Below, in pieces: positions 11,400-23,474 of a stretch of DNA of 64,000 bases (positions are counted from its first letter, which is position 1; each line of letters opens with the position of its first letter). This DNA comes from Glebionis coronaria (Eukaryota > Streptophyta > Magnoliopsida > Asterales > Asteraceae). A program made the position numbers and the translations under genes. The notes below the pieces were generated by a model. It was given only the letters and a program-made list of their open reading frames with translations, had not been told where the DNA came from and made no database searches. The stretch lies in contig CM046877.1 in the NCBI GenBank assembly GCA_025667525.1, forward strand, positions 29,151,255 to 29,215,254, written 5' to 3'.

Positions 11400-12426
11400 A
11401 AAGGATTTTTTTTCAGAAATGTGATTGAAAATGGGTGAATTGGTTCAATCTTATACACTCTCAAATGGCATATCAAAAGGCACATGCCTAACAGATTCAA
11501 TGCAAATAGATTTAAATGTAATAAAGTATGCATGCTTTCATACTATAACCAAGGTTAATCTAGTTTTCCAATGTAATAAATAGGTAATTAACATGAATGC
11601 ATAATTTATAACCATGAGTACATACCAAACTGTCCATTATTATCTTTGGTTAGAGGAATAATAGATTTGGCTTCACTGTCTTCAAGAAAGTTAGACATTG
11701 ATAATGTGTCTATTTAGCAACAGTAATACAATGATTCGATGTTTTAGATCAGTTGATACCTTGTTTATATAGTAGAGAAAAACTAATAGCAACAACAATA
11801 TATTTGATTATAAAAATTGGTTCAGTAAATCAATTACAAAAGATATATGCAAAGAAAAAATAATTCTACATTGTTATTTGGAGCAATGCGTGTTTTATTG
11901 TGGGTAGTCTTTTAATAAGATCACAACTTTCCAGTTATACTAATAACTATGTTTATATAAATAGCTTTAAATTTACAAAAATAGATTATCTACTTAATTC
12001 TGTCGTTTTACTTTTACAATTCTTTTTAAAATGTTGTATTCATTTTTTCTAATTAAACAGTTTTTAAAAATAGCGCAATTTTAAACAAAAGTGATAACCT
12101 AAGCAATGGATAAAGATTGTTTAAAAATAAAAAACAGTATCAAATAACAACTAAAATCGCATTTTGAATCGCGTTTTGAAATTTGGTGTTTCGAAATCGC
12201 GTTTTAAAGATGTATATTCTTAAACAAAAAAAACACATCTTATGTTTATTCCCAATGAGTCCTAAGTATTAAATTTCAAATCAACCATTATTTATGTCGA
12301 TTTCATAATTCAATATCGAATAAACTATGTAAATAATCAAAAGGAATACCTTCATATAATTAATAGTATGATTATCAACCGTGATTATGTTTGCAAACTT
12401 ATACGTGTATTTGGTTGCAAATAATT
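11400..12426. other. AT-rich spacer before the tandem duplication
   Basis: No gene was seen. A few repeats of ATCGCRTTTTGAA occur near 12160-12205. The left edge of the duplicated unit is at 12427. Confidence 0.4.
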
Positions 12427-12493
12427 AAAGGGGATGTTTGGAAACACGTTTAACAGCGAACATAGCTGTTAAACGCGTTGTCAAACACCCCTT
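12427..12493. repeat. Foldback hairpin at left edge of copy A
   Basis: About 29-bp arms (AAAGGGGATGTTTGGAAACA... and its complement ...TTGTCAAACACCCCTT) flank a 6-base loop (GAACAT). The arms end in TTAA/TTAA, which may be a target duplication of a tiny foldback MITE. The sequence match to copy B starts exactly here. Confidence 0.8.
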
Positions 12494-12529
12494 AAAAACA
12501 GAGAAAGAAAAAATGTGTATTACTAATAT

Positions 12530-12633
12530 TTAAAGACTCTTACTGATACACCTTTGAAGTGGCCAGGGACGTTTGGCATATCTATTATTCTATAAAGGTC
12601 GATGACAACAGCCTCATGAAGTATGGTTTTCAG
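12530..12633 (-). pseudogene. Exon-like segment conserved between duplicate copies (copy A)
   Basis: The minus strand is open through a segment reading LHEAVVIDLYRIIDMPN then VPGHFKGVSVRV. The partner in copy B (about 23513-23614) reads LHKVVVIDLYRKIDLPN then IPGHFKGVPVRV, so differences are mostly conservative. A possible donor (GTAAGA) follows. No flanking exons could be joined and the family is not recognised. It may be an exon or a gene fragment. Confidence 0.3.
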
Positions 12634-15307
12634 TCACATAATCAAATACGTAAGCAAGAGCGAAAACAACGATACCTGTAAGAATTCGTATAGGTCATCA
12701 CTCAAACCTTGTTTGCCATGACCAATATCTCTCTTATGAGAGTAAGATGTATATACGACGTATAATAGAAATGTGCATTAGTAAACAAACATCTAATCAA
12801 ACTCTTATTTCATTTGAAAAATACACAATCACGAGCTGCTGTTATCTCTTTCCCAATATATACTTGTATTGTAGAAATTACCTGTAACATGTGAAGCCAA
12901 ACTTCATAATGAATTTTCAATGCCATAATATGCAATGAGAGTAAATATGCATTAATTTAGAATTCCCACTGATATGATTTAATTGAGAAACATATGCACG
13001 TATAGCGAAGATACAAAAAAAATACAAGAACTACGCGTGCCTATCAAGTCAGCTTCGGGTCATGTTTCCCCTATATTTGACATGTGACAACATATGTGAG
13101 TTTAAGGTCTGCTTGAGCTCTTAATTAAGACTAAATTGGAATCCTTCTGTATTTGTGACCTCATTAGAAAGAATTGTCGCTTCCATATCAACATTACTAC
13201 GAACATTTCATCTCCTGCTGTCATTATTTCATAATCCACCCCTGTAAAACACATATAATCTTGATATAGGCCAATTCTCATTATGCATAGATCTTCTATA
13301 AAACGGAAATTACAGAGCATATTTTATTTTTCAAGAAAATATAACTTTACTACCTTATTATGTATATACATAGCTATTTTGACACAAACACTTTCCCCTA
13401 TATAGTCAAGTCTGTCCTAGGTCACTTTTATGGACCTAACCAATGTTGTTTCCAATTATCGCACCTCAGGCCGACAAAGTTAAATAACTGATTCCCTATC
13501 TAAGAAGATGATCAAATAAGAATCACCACTACGCCGCTGGTCTTAATCTATATATTTCTATAAATTGATCTTGATACACTCGTATCTATTATCTCATTGG
13601 TTTCTACTTTTGGGCTTGCTACAACAACTGGTATCACAATGATTCTTATATAGGATTTTTAATAAAAATACACAAACAGGCATTACAAACTAATATTGTC
13701 ATACTATAGCAGCTCATGTATGAGCTCATTTAAAATCTGTTTCATATGCTATCAGATTTATGATAATAACTTAAACTTACCAACAGACAACAAATCAAGT
13801 GCACAATCTTCTAAAAAACAGCAACTCAAAAATAGTAAAAACTGTATGACAACATAGCTTAACCTATATTAAAATAGGATTACCTTATATTTTACCAATT
13901 ATATGTCTTTGTGAAATCAAACGTCTAGAACTTTATCTGACCTGTTCCTCTTCACTATCTTCACTGTCCAAGATCTTGGTTTGCTTCTTGAATCTATGAT
14001 TTGTATGAAGGTTTCTTGTTATCATCGTGTTACTAACCTCTTGTTTGATCCTGAAGCATCCGGTGACAATTTTCTACCGATACCTAAATAGTATTAAAAA
14101 TGTAGCAAGTTAGCAAAACAGCGATATAGTAGCAGCTAATTAAACCACTCAGTTAGCAACAGTAGCAAAGCGTCACACACTCATTAAAAGACTATAGGGC
14201 AACAGAATGATGACAATGTTTATTATATGTAGCAAAACTGGTGGGTCGGATGGGGTTGGTCTGTATTGTTTTTGTTTTATTATGAAACTATCTTAACTCA
14301 CCAGTAGTAATCTTCTTATGTGCGCTGTGACACGGATCTGGTCTAAAGAGGCCTCGACCCACTCATCGACAGGAGGATACAAATCATATATTAGATAATA
14401 AAATAAAGCCTTTGTAACACCCAGATACACTAATCATATACAACAATAAAGAAATTTTAACCCGACACTCTTCTATGGCAAACGCATACTCATCATGACG
14501 TGTTACCAAATTCATCGACCCATATTATGACAGCAACAAAAGTTTAGTTTATTCTTCTGATAGTTGGTGTACAGTAGGTTATATTCCGTGGTTTATTATT
14601 TTGTTTATTCTTCTGATAGTCTGATCAGAATCAATGGTTTTAAAAAAAATTATATACCAATTATACCAAGTTCTATCAGTCTCAGAAAATTGGATATGAA
14701 AGTTAACAGTCAAAATTTTGCAGACATGTGTTTTGATATTTGTGAATAGTAATAATGAAAGTTAATAGGATGACCTACAAACACATGGCTAAGTTACCAG
14801 ATCCGGTTTGCTTCCAATACTTGACAACTATATGATACCATGTGCCATGTATCATATTTTGCGCAATTAACCATATACATCATGTATCACTTGACTATGA
14901 GCAATAACTTGTGACTATTTGTACTTACTGTGCAAAACTTGGGGATTCAGCTTGTATCTCAAAACTTTGTTAGTAGAAAAATTAGTGGTCAAATATAACA
15001 CGTTTCTGAAAGTACATGTTTTATATATAAGCTTATAAATCTATATTTTTCCGGTTTTAAATTTTTTCAACAACCTGACACCACCATAAGTGATATAAGC
15101 ACATTTATCTATCATTCTGAAATATAATATCTATAAGCTTTAAAAACAATAATCCCTTAACATTAACTAAGAAACATAGTGTACTATCAAATGTTTAGTA
15201 CTTACGAGACAACGACAGAGGTTATATTCCATGGTGCATATTAAAAAGTCCAATGCTTCCCTCGAATTTGAAAAAATATTGAAAGGTGATAATTAGCCAA
15301 TTTTGTG

Positions 15308-15490
15308 GGTGTTTTGGTTTCGTAGGTCTGCTCATTTTTAGGAGTTCTGGCTCAACGGGACTTCAAACTTTGGGGCGTTTCGGCTCAGTGGGTCTGCAAT
15401 ATTTGAGGTATTTTGGTTCAGCGGGTCTGCATTTTTTTGGGTGTTTTAGTTCAGTGGAACTGCATTTGGGGTGTTTGGTTCAGTGGGTCA
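15308..15490. repeat. 33-bp minisatellite, copy A
   Basis: Units start with GGTGTTTTGGTTCAGTGGGT-type sequence at 15308, 15341, 15374, 15407 and 15440 (exact 33-base spacing), with a last unit at 15470 (30 bases). Because 33 is a multiple of three, plus-strand translation gives an 11-residue repeat of the form RYFGSxGLQxL. The frame has no ATG upstream (it opens at GTG), so translation is doubtful. Confidence 0.8.
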
Positions 15491-17858
15491 TCTCTTGTCT
15501 GCTATGGATGTTACTACAATTCAAAGAAGGTAGTTTATACCACGTTGGCAGAACTTATAAATCTTGTGATTCATGCGACTGGCAAGAGTTTCCCAATTAA
15601 AATCCGATGGAGTGTGCAACTTCTTCAATGACCTACTGATTCACAATAAGGTGTGCAGCATGTTCACGCCTAAAAACTGCTTCCCTTCATCCTCTTAACT
15701 GTGAACAGTACATCGTTTAAGACTGCCATTTAAAACCTGTTTCCAAACAACCCAGTTTCTGCTATTCAAATAACATGGAAACCTCTAAAACCCTATGTCT
15801 AAACAATACAATTTCTGCTACCAAGCCATAAACTAATTCATGTTGCAACGTACCCAATGACAATCTCAAGTGTATATGTGCAGAAAGCAACTATCATTTC
15901 CTGTCAATTCATATTTTAGTTACCCCGTTTCCTATTGCTACTTTTTATTTCATAGATAAGATACACTGAGTTTTGGATCTACTATATGGCTACCTCAACA
16001 ATAAAGCTCCAAAATATTTACTTGATGTTAAATGCTTATTTAAGTTGTCCTTCGTTATTAAATTGAATAACCTTAAGAAAAAGAACAACGATTCTATTGT
16101 AATGTATCCTAAGTTAAAAGTATGTTAAAGGTGCAAGTAACTTAGATAGCCCCATATAGGTCTGTGTACTACATGAGATCTTTTACTTACAAACATGAAT
16201 TTAGTATACCTCCTTAAAGCCTTAAAGCCTATACTTAAAAGTTAAATCCTATAGCACCTACAAATGAAAGCAACTAATTATATTCTGTAAATTGGCATTA
16301 TAGTCTCATCTTAACGCTAATATTCAGTTGTTTAACAAAGACGAATCTTGTGAGCCTTCAAAATATTACCAATTTCTAATGTTGAACTTAATGGTTAACT
16401 TTTTATAGGTTGACACACCAATTTCTTTCTACGTGCACTTAAAATGTACCCAATTTAACTCAAAACTGGTAAATGACAACGAATATGAAAATTTCATTTA
16501 GCGAATGCATTTGAGCGTAATTTTAGGAAAATGCGATTGTAAAGTAAGTGTTCTAAACTGTAGTGGTGGCAATGTTTTTTTTGGTGTTTAGATATTTTGT
16601 TGTAAAAGATTTTGATGTCATTCCTGTTTATTTGAGAAAAGCCGAGACATTTGAGTTTTCATAAAGGTGTCATGGTTATTCGAAATTAGGATACTAAAGC
16701 AACTGTTTTAAGATATCCTATGGTTTACGCTTTCCTCTCACTCTTTTTTTTACACTTGACCCCCGGTATTTAGTGCCAATCCCTGGACCTATCAACTCAG
16801 ATAATTGTCGCTTAACATGTAAATCTCACACCTTGATTGTTTGAAGGTGAAGTATAAAAAACGTGCATTTGTATGAACTGATCACATGGTCAAAATTTGA
16901 GCAAATGGAATAGAGATTAAGAACGGTGGCTGATAACTAACCTATTTCTTTATAGATTACTCTTGTTTGTTAAAGTCTATTGTTTTATTAAAAGCTGAGC
17001 AAGCTGCAATCGTTAATATGGTCAATGTTAATTAATATTTGCTCTTTTTGTAGTTCGTTTTTCGAAGCTCACAACAAATTGAAAGTCCAACCAATCTCAA
17101 GTTGTTAATTGTTTTTGGTGTTAACAAGATTATTTGGTATCTATGTCTATTTTAAACAAACACGTAAAAAGTGGAAAATAGTATAGCTATGTATCCATAA
17201 AACAAATTGCATTTACCAAACTAATAGCATAAAGTACAAGTATTCAATGCACAAATGTAAAAATGCTCAAAATGTAGTGAAAATAAAAATACAATGACTA
17301 AATGTGAAAATTCAGAAAGATAAGGGACTAGAAATGAAAATAGTAACAAACTATAACAACTTTCTAACAAATTTCAAAAACTGCCCAACTAAATTGTAAC
17401 AAACTGAAAATTAAGGGACTAAATGCTACAAACCTTGGAAAAGTACAAGTTTTGAAAGCTGATTAACAAAAGATTAAAGGTTGAGGACCAAATTGCGATT
17501 AAACAAAACTGTTCAACAAAAACGTGTAACAAAGGTTCAATAAGCTCGTTTGGGCTTTTTAACCAACCAAATTTGTTCTAGTTTTTTGCAAAAATGACTA
17601 AACTCTAAAATAAGCTAGGATAGTAAAAGGAATTTAGCTAAAAGCAAGTAAATCTCCATTTTGCTTATTCTAATAAGCTCAAAATAAGCTAAAAGCTGAT
17701 CCAGACTTCCACACTTGTATTTTCTTGATGAAAATGATTAAGAAAGTGACAAAGAGGTTGGAATGTCAAAAATATTTGAAAATGATTAAGGAAATAACTT
17801 GGAAACTAAAATAAGCCAAATCAGCTTATCGTTGACCAAGTTTGACCAAGATTTTTCA

Positions 17859-18165
17859 GAGAGAATTGCATAAATCGTCCTTTAAGTTTGGTCATTTTGC
17901 ATGTTTCGTCCTAAATATTTTAAAAGTGTTGATATCGTCCTAAAATCAAACTATTTCGTAAATTTTCATCCTTAATGTTTTGTCATTTTGGAGGTTTCGT
18001 CCCAGAAGTTTTGACTATTTTGCAGGTTTCGTCCTAATAATTTTTCTCATAAGGACGATGCTTGCATTAAAGTTTTCTCACAGGGATGATATTTGCACTT
18101 TTGTAATGTTTAGGATGAAACATGCAATTTGGCCAAATTTTAGGGACGATTTATGCAATTTACTC
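17859..18165. mobile_element. Mutator-type MITE with 9-bp target duplication
   Basis: A 307-bp insertion present in copy A only. The terminal inverted repeats GAGAGAATTGCATAAATCGT and GAGTAAATTGCATAAATCGT (right end, reverse complement) differ at two of the first 22 bases. The element is flanked by GATTTTTCA at 17850-17858 and 18166-18174. Copy B has one GATTTTTCA and no element (near 28813), which is the empty site. A 9-bp duplication is the hallmark of Mutator-like elements. The interior holds repeated GTTTCGTCCT words and no transposase. Confidence 0.9.
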
Positions 18166-19487
18166 GATTTTTCAAAAGGCTGAATTTCTCAAAACATACT
18201 CAAGACATGTTTGCAAACACATTTGTGAAAGAAAAATGGAAGTTTTATGAAATAGAAATGCTCTAATGAGAAAATCAGTTCAACTTTATCATAGAAAAGT
18301 GCATTTGCTCTAGAGCTTATTATTAAGCTAGTAACTAACTCAAATTAGCAAAATGTATTGTTTCCTTACTAATTCAGAAAGCTTATATGTTGAACTACAA
18401 ATGAAAACAAAATTCAGCTAAAACCATCAACAAACAAAGCATTGAGAGGTAATCAAAGGTAGCTAGTTTAGACTGATGAAAAGCATGTTAAGTTGGACCT
18501 AAACTTTTTAAAAACTATTTGCCTGTTTGACTCTAGTATTGATCATAAAACTTCATTAATTGACTCAAACTCACCTATTGAGTGTAAATGATCTCAAAGA
18601 AACAGGTCTTAACAGCTAAATCACAAGAACAACATAGATCCAAACACTAGCTTAAAATTGATATGAAAACTTTGTGAAGACTTATTGAGCAAAAACTATT
18701 GACAACAAAAGGTACTTATCAAGACTTTTGAAGTGACTGAAATGAATCTCAAAACAACTAAGTTCTAACTGGTTAACACTAGTATACTCAAAATCACCAG
18801 TAATGAGAAACTAAGCTGAATAAGACTAAGATTATTAAGCAAGCCTGAATCAAAGCTATCAGACTACTTGTTAACTATCAGAATAAATCAATAACACCAC
18901 AAGAGCAAGCAATAAGGCACAATATAGCAAATAAGATCTATTTCTAGGAATTGAGCATGGCACATTCAGTTTAGAGGAATTTAAAACAAGAAATTAGATG
19001 CCTTTTAGCTTGAACCCACCACTGATGGAGTAGGGGAGCGTTGAGCTCTCTAAAACTACTTCCTTCAACTCCATTCTACTATCAACAACCACTAATTCAT
19101 CATCATGAACCAAATCAACCGTCTGATCTTAATCTGCTATATCTGCTACAACTAGTAGTGAATTGGACTGAACTGATGCTGAATATGAACTGAAAGCCTC
19201 CAAAACCTCTCAAACAAGGTCCATTGATCAATTGTGATCAATAGAAACGACGGTAACAGTAGGGGAATAGTAATGTAGTAGAGTGATTTAAGAGAAATGA
19301 ACTGAATTTGTTTATTTATTGAAGGAAGTTGTTACAGAGTTATTACAACTATCTAACTAACTCTCAAGTGGTTGTCAATCACTTGAGAGTATTGTCTAAC
19401 TAACTTTTCTAACTGAAATGAGAGAATTAAAGAAGTGTGTGAAAATTACACACCTTAAGTACACACTAAAAAGAAGTACAATCTGTG

Positions 19488-19497
19488 CTATTTATAG
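19488..19497 (-). promoter_or_regulatory. TATA box of minus-strand promoter-like block, copy A
   Basis: The minus strand reads CTATAAATAG, followed downstream by transcript-like sequence (TTCACACACTTCTTTAATTC, then ATAAATAAACAAATTCAGTT) and a short frame starting ATGGAGTTGAAGGAAGTAG at about 19075. Such a layout is typical of an LTR of an old retroelement or of a host promoter. The copy B counterpart is at 30146-30138. No protein family can be named downstream. Confidence 0.35.
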
Positions 19498-20525
19498 AAG
19501 AGAAAGGAGTTTGTTGGAGGTGTGTGACGTGTCTCGGCCAATAGAAATCTTCCACGTAGCCTGAATCTTCTAATTGGATTTCTCCGTTGAAGAACTGATT
19601 TGGGCCTTTTTGATTCAGTTGATTTCAGGTTAATTGAATGGTTAGGGCGTATTTGTCTCTTGATTTTGAGCAAGTTTGATGTATATCACTTAATCTGAAA
19701 TCCATTCCTTCACTATCTTGATTATGGGTTCGTTGGTATAATCAAGATGACGCGTGTCTTTTTGTTATTGGGTGAGAGAGAGAGAGTTGTGAATAGTTAT
19801 CCACTCTTCAATTTTCTATTGGCTGAAAAAGGGATAGTGGGGTTGCACTATTGAGATTGTGTATATTAATAAGTGGCGGCTGAGTAGCCAGCTGGCTTGT
19901 GATTTGGTAATCCATGTACACAGAATAGAAGCTCCTCATTGGTCCATATGCATATTACTCGGAATAATAGCAAAGATGTATGAAAGTTGACATTTTTAGT
20001 CCCTTGACTTGGCAAATTTTTGATTTGAGATAGAATCTTCATTAAGTTGTCATTTCTGATCCTTCAAGCTTCAAACTTGCACAAAATTGATCCTTTGACT
20101 ATTTGACTTGAGAGTTGAACATATTTGACTTTGTTCTTGACTTTCTCATAATTACAACTTTAGTCCTTCATCTTTGAAAGTTGTCAAGAGAGGTCCATTG
20201 TCTTTCCAAGGCTTGTCACTTTTCATCCTCCTTTTGTCTTTTCTTCATCGATAAAGCTTTATTTCACTTGTTTGCTTCAAAATTGTATCTTTTTACCTAC
20301 ACAAGCATAAACAACAAAACATACCCATAATACTGCTTTTATGAATAAAAATTAGGTATATTGCTTTGTGTTTTAGGGTGATTTGTGATATTATTGATAT
20401 GAGATTTCACTCATATCAAATCCCCTACACTTGATCATTGCCATGACTCATGCAATGCCACATATTAAAGCACCAAATTACACTTTTCTCATAATTAATC
20501 CACTTTGCCAATAGGGAATGCATTT

Positions 20526-20731
20526 ACATAACATAACATAACATAACATAACATAACATAACATAACATAACATAACATAACATAACATAACATAACATA
20601 ACATAACATAACATAACATAACATAACATAACATAACATAACATAACATAACATAACATAACATAACATAACATAACATAACATAACATAACATAACATA
20701 ACATAACATAACGTAACATAACATAACATAA
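20526..20731. repeat. AACAT pentanucleotide microsatellite, copy A
   Basis: About 41 uninterrupted units apart from one A-to-G change (ACGTAAC near 20711). The minus-strand open frames of the form MLCYVMLCYV are produced by this repeat and are not genes. Confidence 0.97.
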
Positions 20732-21420
20732 TACAACTAAAATAACATTAAAAAAATTATATACCATTAAATAGCATAACAAAACATAACATTAAATAGC
20801 ATAAGTTAGGATCAAATGAAAATAAATGTTAAAATAAGAAAGATAACAAGAAATCACCACCACAATCTAATTGCACCTACAAAAATATATGAATCTTCTC
20901 TTAAAAATCTCATTCTTATTTAAAATGTGTGGTTAAAATTTATTCTTATTTTTCTCATTTTATTTTTCCGATTTGTCGGATCCTTACTCTTATAACATAA
21001 TAAATCCCCCTCCCCCCGTTCCTATTTTTATTGTCTACGTTTCTTTTCTGTGATGTCCCAATTAAATTATCCACTAATAAAAATAGATACAAAAGTTTGT
21101 TCAGATTTACTATATTACCCTTGTTTGAAATTATAATTATAACATTTAAAAAACATTTAATTAGTTAGCTAAAGGTAAAAAGCGTCATTCTGTCAAAAAT
21201 TAAAAAAGGATGCAATAAATAGATTTTTCTTAAACTGTGTATTTTTTTTGTTAGAAGACAATAATTTTATAAAAATAATAATAATACATATAACATAATA
21301 TTAAATAACATATCTTAAACATAACACAACATAATATATCACATTTATTATATATACGATATTCAACACAACACCATAAATATAGATGATTCTCATTATC
21401 AACCTTAATGATTTGCACAT

Positions 21421-21429
21421 TATAAATAG
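21421..21429 (+). promoter_or_regulatory. TATA box of defensin-like gene A
   Basis: TATAAATAG lies 60 bases before the ATG at 21489, at the right distance for a short 5' untranslated region. It is conserved in copy B at 31944-31952. Confidence 0.7.
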
Positions 21430-21488
21430 CAAGTCTTTAAGCATATGTTTAAGTAAATCAATTATATATTAACAAAATAGAGTTTGTA

Positions 21489-21884
21489 ATGGATAAAAAA
21501 TTGATTAGTTTTATCTTATTCTACATGTTATTTGCAAGTCCATTGAATGTGATCGGTGTACAAGAATATTGCGGTTCAATTGGTAATACATTTCGTCAAT
21601 TCTTATTTTCTTTCATATATAATTCGTATTGAATGATCAATCAAAAATTTTCTTGAGTTCTAGGTAATTTTTTGTCGTACTCATTAATTTAACTCCTGTT
21701 TTATTTTTCAATTTGCTTAACAGATGGAAGTTTAAGATCTTATGCTTTTGATTTTAGTCCAAACCCTTGCGAAATGCGCATGTGTGGTCAAGCGTGCCTA
21801 GATCACAAGCCTCCTCGGGGAGAAATAAGATATAATACATGTGATAAGAACTTTTGCATTTGTTGTATGAGCAATACATGTTAG
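21489..21884 (+). CDS. Secreted defensin-like cysteine-rich peptide, copy A
   Basis: Exon 1 is 21489-21582, a 141-base GT-AG intron follows (21583-21723), and exon 2 is 21724-21884, giving 84 residues. Residues 1 to about 23 form a signal peptide with a hydrophobic core (LISFILFYMLFASPL), so the peptide should be secreted. The mature part has nine cysteines (28, 47, 52, 56, 71, 76, 78, 79, 84). C52-x3-C56 with C76-x-C78 matches the cysteine-stabilised alpha-beta arrangement of plant defensin-like peptides, and the intron within the signal/mature border region is the usual position for that family. Family members serve in defence or in pollen-pistil signalling; which applies here cannot be told. 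Nine is an odd number, so one cysteine may stay unpaired or link a dimer. The open frame, splice sites and TATA box all hold in copy B, supporting a functional gene. Confidence 0.85.
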
Positions 21885-23406
21885 ATCTTAAAACTTCTAA
21901 TGCAGTAACATTATGAATATTTGGGTGGAGTTTATTTCTAAAAGGAGTTGTTATCTATAGTACAAACAAGTGTGTTATCAGAACAAAACTTTAATTTAGC
22001 GCTTTGTTTTTAACCTTATACTAGTTTGGTATCTACGCGTTGTGGTGGCGAGTAGTCTGAAATTAAAATTATTCGTGTATAATGTTTTACGATTATATAT
22101 ATTTTTTGATAATAATTTTATGAATAATGATAATAGTTTTAAGTTGTAATAACTTTAGGCAATAATGAACTATATCATATAAAATAGTATTACGTTATTG
22201 TGATGATTGATGTTAAAAGTTATTTACTTGTCTCAATATTATATAACGTGTAAATATTGGTAATCTTCGCACTTTATATGTCTACACGTATTCATACGTT
22301 ACAATAACCTTAAAATCTTCCCACTTTGATATGTATAACTCAATGTAAGTAATTAGAAAAATGATTATTATTTCATTAAATTTGTTCTATAATAGAAACA
22401 TAGATGATGTATGTTTTCGAATATGCAAATTTCAAAAAAATAAATGTTCATAACCAAATATAAATATGATATTAAACTTACATTAAGGAACAAATTAAAT
22501 AAGTATATGTAAAAAAATATATTGTTTATAGCATTAATAATTTATACATGCCGCATATTAATTTTATTTATTTTATCATATAATGTGTATTGCTCATAAA
22601 TTAAACAGAAATAAATTTACAATCTTTTTTCGTTGTAAAGGTTCGTACAAAAAATTTGTATGGTTATACTGCCTAAACTTTTGGAGGGAGAGTGCAATCT
22701 CTTTTATAAGTAGGATAAATTTATGTAATTGAGTCATTTTTATCAATTTAGATGGGTCCCCTCTTGTTCGTTTTCGAACCTAATGGCTAGTTGAATCGAT
22801 GATAAGTCCTGTTCCCAGTTAAACCCATTGTCCTGGTTCGGTTTTTAAAAACTATGCACACCATAATTTAGTTAGACAACGTTTGTAGATATATACTTTT
22901 AATTGTTTTATAATCTGTTTTAAATAATAAAATGTTATAAAATTACAAGTTCTTAAAAGCTTCAAAAATTACAAAACAATTTTATAAATAGCACTTATGT
23001 ACAAGCAACTAAAGCTTCAAAATTAAATGTACATTAAAAACAATCTTACTCTATATATATAAGGATAAATTAATGCCACGTCATACTCACACATTCCCCC
23101 ATTAATCTACCTAAGCATAATTAATATGAGGTGGCAAGAATTAATGTGACATGACACTCCAAACAAACATCTTCCTGTCACATCAGCACAATTCGTGTGC
23201 CACATCATCCCACTGTGTGTGTCACATCATCCCACTGCGTGTGCCACATAAACATGAACATGAAACATTTTTTTAAAAGTTGGCAGCAATGGAATTTGAA
23301 CCCGGGTCTGTCTGGTAGAAACACAACATATTTACCACTATGCCAATTCTTATTTTTGTGTTACACCTTCTAAAACAAAAGAAATAAAAGCCCACAACCA
23401 TACCAT
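21885..23406. other. Non-coding flank of the defensin-like gene and unit end, copy A
   Basis: No gene was seen. At 22020-22050 there is a Helitron-like 3' end on the minus strand (ACTAGTTTGGTATCTACGCG). Near 23170-23255 the phrase CACATCATCCCACTGYGTGTG is repeated. At 23290 GGAATTTGAACCCGGGTC contains a tRNA B-box-like word (see rejected items). The unit ends in ACCATTAAAGGGG, where copy B starts. Confidence 0.5.
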
Positions 23407-23474
23407 TAAAGGGGATGTTTGGCAACACGTTTAACAGCGAACATAGCTGTTAAACGCGTTGTCAAACACCCCTT
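23407..23474. repeat. Foldback hairpin at left edge of copy B
   Basis: The same hairpin as at 12427, with one differing base in the left arm (GGCAACA instead of GGAAACA) that improves pairing. It sits exactly at the junction between the two unit copies. Confidence 0.8.

Larger units (their letters stand above)
12427..23406. repeat. Tandem segmental duplication, copy A
   Basis: The sequence from 12427 onward recurs in the same orientation from 23407, with collinear match through the whole unit by eye (hairpin, 12.5-kb exon-like block, 33-bp minisatellite, TATA-bearing promoter-like block, AACAT microsatellite, defensin-like gene, terminal CACATCATCCCACTG repeats). Copy A is longer because it contains a MITE (17859-18165) and a longer microsatellite. 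Single-base differences are scattered throughout at a level of a few percent (visual estimate). Most of the unit is non-coding; its single convincing gene is the defensin-like gene at 21489. Confidence 0.92.

Noticed and set aside
19488..19673. Minus-strand 61-codon frame (and partner at 30141-30323)
   Set aside because: It lies upstream of and across the TATA box of a promoter-like block and has no recognisable domain. Its conservation only reflects the recent duplication.
20478..20782. Three long minus-strand open frames reading MLCYVMLCYV
   Set aside because: They are translations of the AACAT pentanucleotide microsatellite in three frames; a 5-base unit without a stop codon is open in every frame.
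21005..21290. Second Stowaway-like MITE (CTCCCCCCGTTCC...TTATTGTCT)
   Set aside because: The left end resembles a Stowaway terminus, but the right end does not pair convincingly and no clean TA duplication is seen. It is present in both duplicates and too degraded to call.
23280..23310. tRNA-like word GGAATTTGAACCC (B-box-like)
   Set aside because: No A box, cloverleaf or acceptor stem could be drawn around it. It is more likely part of a dispersed repeat.
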